From an uncultured Bacteroidota bacterium (lineage in GTDB: Bacteria > Bacteroidota > Bacteroidia > Chitinophagales > S012-47): DNA of 8,587 nucleotides. The notes under the pieces were generated by a model. That model saw only the letters and a list, made by a program, of their open reading frames with translations, was not told the origin of the DNA and did no database searches. The position numbers were made by a program, and so were the translations under genes. The stretch spans positions 1-8,587 of the forward strand of contig CAJXXO010000099.1 in assembly GCA_913062655.1 (NCBI GenBank), read 5' to 3'. Below are positions 6,932 to 8,587 of this stretch, piece by piece (within the stretch, counting starts at the first letter, position 1; the number at the start of each line of letters is the position of its first letter).

Positions 6932-6959
6932 GCTGCCGGACAATTTGGGGTCCGGCAGC
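6932..6959 (-). other. Strong hairpin in the leader of the cystathionine gene
   Basis: A perfect 9-base inverted repeat, GCTGCCGGA (6932-6940) and TCCGGCAGC (6951-6959), with a 10-base loop. Its end lies seven bases before the ATG at 6924. No run of T follows on the minus strand, so it is not a typical intrinsic terminator. It overlaps a short palindrome, CAGCGCTG (6928-6935), which could allow an alternative fold. It may be a leader control element, an RNA-processing site, or a terminator for the gene upstream; the sequence does not decide. Confidence 0.6.
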
Positions 6960-6975
6960 AGATTATGGAATAGGT

Positions 6976-6983
6976 CAAAATTA
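6976..6983 (-). promoter_or_regulatory. Possible -7 box for the cystathionine gene
   Basis: On the minus strand TAATTTTG fits the TAnnTTTG -7 consensus. No clean TTG appears 16-20 bases upstream, so the match is weak. If used, the transcript starts near 6971 and carries the 6932-6959 hairpin in a leader of about 47 bases. Confidence 0.38.
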
Positions 6984-6995
6984 TTAAAAGGCGTT

Positions 6996-8243
6996 TCATT
7001 TGCGGAATTGGTGCACTACCATTCCACTGCGTAGTTTTGGTTCAAACCAGGTTGACTTTGGTGGCATCACCATTCCCTCATCGGCAATACGCATCAGCTC
7101 CTGAATACTTACCGGGTACAGGGAAAATGCAACCGCCATTTCTCCGCTGTCCACGCGCTTTTCAAGCTCCTGCAATCCACGTATACCGCCTACAAAGTCG
7201 ATTCTTTCATCAGTTCGCGGATCCTTGATGTCCAAAATCTCGTCCAATACATTTTGTTGCAGAATGGCTACATCAAGGCTGTTTACCGGGTCATCCTCCT
7301 GGTAGGAGCCTTTCTTGGCTTGTAGTTTATACCACTGCCCATCTACATACATGCCAAATTGATGGCGCTGCTCAGGGGCATAGGCCTTATCCTCCGGCCA
7401 GCAATAAAACTGGTTTTCCAATACTTCCAGGAACACCTTTGTCGACAAGCCATTCAGGTCTTTTACCACCCGGTTGTAATCGATAATGTTCAGTTGTGAT
7501 GCAGGAAAGAGCACACTCAAAAAGTAGTTGAATGGCTCATCGCCCTCGTATCCGCCCAACTCTTCTCGCATACGCTTGCCTACCTTGGCGGAGGAAGCAG
7601 CTCGATGGTGCCCATCCGCGATATAGGTGGCCGGCACCTCATCGGCAAATAGCTCGATCAGCCGTTCAATGTGCTGTCGGTCATTCACCACCCACAGGGT
7701 GTGCTGCACACCGTCATCAGCCGTGAAGTCGTAGGCTGGATCATGCTGCTGAACCGTCTCAATGATGGCGTCAATGGCAGCCACATCCTTGTAAGTCAGA
7801 AAAACCGGACCCGAGTGAATGCCGCTGGTATACATATGGTTGATCCGGTCCTGCTCTTTTTTCGGACGCGTATATTCATGCTTCTTGATGTGATCACTGA
7901 AATAGTCATCTATGCTGGAGGCGGCTACCAATCCAGTCTGCGCATAATCTTTCCAGATTTGCCGATAGACATACAGTTTGTCCGTGTCGTCCTGAAAGAG
8001 CACTCCGTCAGATACCAACTTATCAAAGTTGGCCTTTGCTTGCTGGTATACGGCTTGATCATACGGATCCGTATCTTCCGGCAAAGTAATCTCAGGCTTC
8101 ACGACACGCAAAAATGAGTACGGGTTATCCCTGGCCTCTTCCCGTGCCTCTGCTGAATTCAATACATCATATGGTTTGGAGGCTACTTCCCTGGCCTTAT
8201 CCGGCTGCGGTCGCAGGCCTGCAAATGCTTTTATTTTTACCAT
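6996..8243 (-). CDS. DUF1015 domain-containing protein
   Basis: A 415-residue cytoplasmic protein, full length for the DUF1015 family. The family phrases are MVKIKAFAGLRPQPDKAREVASKPYDVLN (1-29), NPYSFLRVVKPE (40-51), KKHEYTRPKKEQDRINHM (120-137), YIADGHHRAAS (207-217) and MPPKSTWFEPKLRSGM (393-408). The biochemical activity is not established. It follows the SerA-like gene by 12 bases, and a serA-DUF1015 arrangement is common in Bacteroidota as I recall it. The ADGHHR motif resembles the DGHHR motif of ParB-fold serine kinases, so an action on serine or phosphoserine is a reasonable hypothesis but inference only. The ATG at 8243 is supported by the conserved N-terminus. No clear terminator follows before the cystathionine gene, so read-through is possible. 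Confidence 0.9.
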   Translation of the reverse strand: MVKIKAFAGLRPQPDKAREVASKPYDVLNSAEAREEARDNPYSFLRVVKPEITLPEDTDPYDQAVYQQAKANFDKLVSDGVLFQDDTDKLYVYRQIWKDYAQTGLVAASSIDDYFSDHIKKHEYTRPKKEQDRINHMYTSGIHSGPVFLTYKDVAAIDAIIETVQQHDPAYDFTADDGVQHTLWVVNDRQHIERLIELFADEVPATYIADGHHRAASSAKVGKRMREELGGYEGDEPFNYFLSVLFPASQLNIIDYNRVVKDLNGLSTKVFLEVLENQFYCWPEDKAYAPEQRHQFGMYVDGQWYKLQAKKGSYQEDDPVNSLDVAILQQNVLDEILDIKDPRTDERIDFVGGIRGLQELEKRVDSGEMAVAFSLYPVSIQELMRIADEGMVMPPKSTWFEPKLRSGMVVHQFRK

Positions 8244-8255
8244 CTTGCTCGATTA

Positions 8256-8587
8256 TCATTTGAAAAAATCAATCAGTGTTTGGGCCATTTCTGACCAAAC
8301 ACGCTCTTGCCCTTCCGTAGTGCTTGCACCAATATGTGGTGTTAAGGAAACCTTCGGATGCGCCAACAAATCAGCCCGGGGGGTAGGTTCATTATCAAAT
8401 ACATCAATACCAGCATACGCCACCTTACCGCTGTTCAAGGCATTTAGCAAGGCTTCTTCATCCACCACGCCACCGCGCGATGCGTTGATTAAATAGATGC
8501 CCTCCTTCATTTTATCGAAGGCGGAGGCGTCAAGGGTAGGCCCTTCTGCTTTATTGAAAGGAACGTGTAAGGTCAGGTAGTCACATT
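8256..8587 (-). CDS. serA: C-terminal part of a SerA-type D-2-hydroxyacid dehydrogenase
   Basis: The last 109 residues of a NAD-dependent D-2-hydroxyacid dehydrogenase, cut by the right edge of the window (the gene continues beyond 8587). Catalytic landmarks are visible: LINASRGGVVDEEAL (Arg), GIDVFDNEP (Glu) and LTPHIGAST (His), as in phosphoglycerate dehydrogenase. The protein ends at LIDFFK soon after the last catalytic motif, so it is the short form without the ACT regulatory domain of E. coli SerA. This enzyme makes 3-phosphohydroxypyruvate, the first step to serine. Naming it serA rests on the next gene being DUF1015; another 2-hydroxyacid dehydrogenase is possible. The stop TGA is immediately followed, after one TAA, by a 12-base gap to DUF1015. 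Confidence 0.85.
   Translation of the reverse strand, partial: CDYLTLHVPFNKAEGPTLDASAFDKMKEGIYLINASRGGVVDEEALLNALNSGKVAYAGIDVFDNEPTPRADLLAHPKVSLTPHIGASTTEGQERVWSEMAQTLIDFFK

Noticed and set aside
6932..6959. Hairpin as a standard intrinsic terminator
   Set aside because: No T run follows on either strand, and it ends seven bases before the next start codon; kept as a hairpin of unknown role.
7671..8117. Plus-strand open frame of 148 codons inside the DUF1015 gene
   Set aside because: It is antisense to a well-conserved coding region, so it is a shadow of that gene.

Overview
The window looks like an ordinary, gene-dense stretch of a Bacteroidota chromosome. Four things support this: a secreted protein with a type IX secretion (T9SS) C-terminal sorting domain, the tail of a DUF4293-type membrane protein, a DUF2400/TIGR02757 protein of the kind common in this phylum, and promoters that fit the Bacteroidota pattern (TTG, a spacer of 16-19, then TAnnTTTG) with no clear Shine-Dalgarno sites. 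Base composition is moderate. A Saprospiria, Chitinophagia or Cytophagia-like member is possible, but the sequence alone does not settle the class. I see no mobile element, CRISPR array, tRNA or rRNA, and no gap over 300 bases without a gene.

Layout. Positions 3-98 (+) hold the last 31 residues of a DUF4293-like membrane protein. A good promoter at 137-166 then drives a 582-residue T9SS cargo protein with a lamin-tail domain (193-1941, +). Facing it is a minus-strand pair, a DUF2400/TIGR02757 protein (2311-3108) followed by a small uncharacterised protein (1938-2291). Its stop codon shares the palindrome CTAG with the stop of the T9SS gene. At 3109-3155 two divergent promoters interleave in 47 bases, and both appear to give leaderless mRNAs. 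The plus-strand promoter drives a two-gene glycosyltransferase operon, a GT2-like enzyme (3156-3992) and a GT4-like enzyme (3989-5044) overlapping as ATGA. The rest of the window is on the minus strand: a partial SerA-like dehydrogenase (8256 to the window edge), a DUF1015 protein (6996-8243), a trans-sulfuration enzyme of the cystathionine gamma-synthase/lyase type (5749-6924), and a PrsW-family intramembrane protease (5013-5747). The protease gene overlaps the end of the GT4 gene by 32 bases.

How the genes work together. The right-hand cluster is a serine/sulfur amino acid neighbourhood: SerA starts serine synthesis from 3-phosphoglycerate, and the cystathionine enzyme links cysteine and homoserine metabolism. 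DUF1015 sits between them and carries an ADGHHR motif that resembles the motif of ParB-fold serine kinases. The two glycosyltransferases probably build part of a surface glycan. The most interesting items are the symmetric divergent leaderless promoters, the leader hairpin ahead of the cystathionine gene, the DUF1015/serine link, and the possible glycosylase-like residues in the DUF2400 protein. No clearly new multi-gene system is visible.
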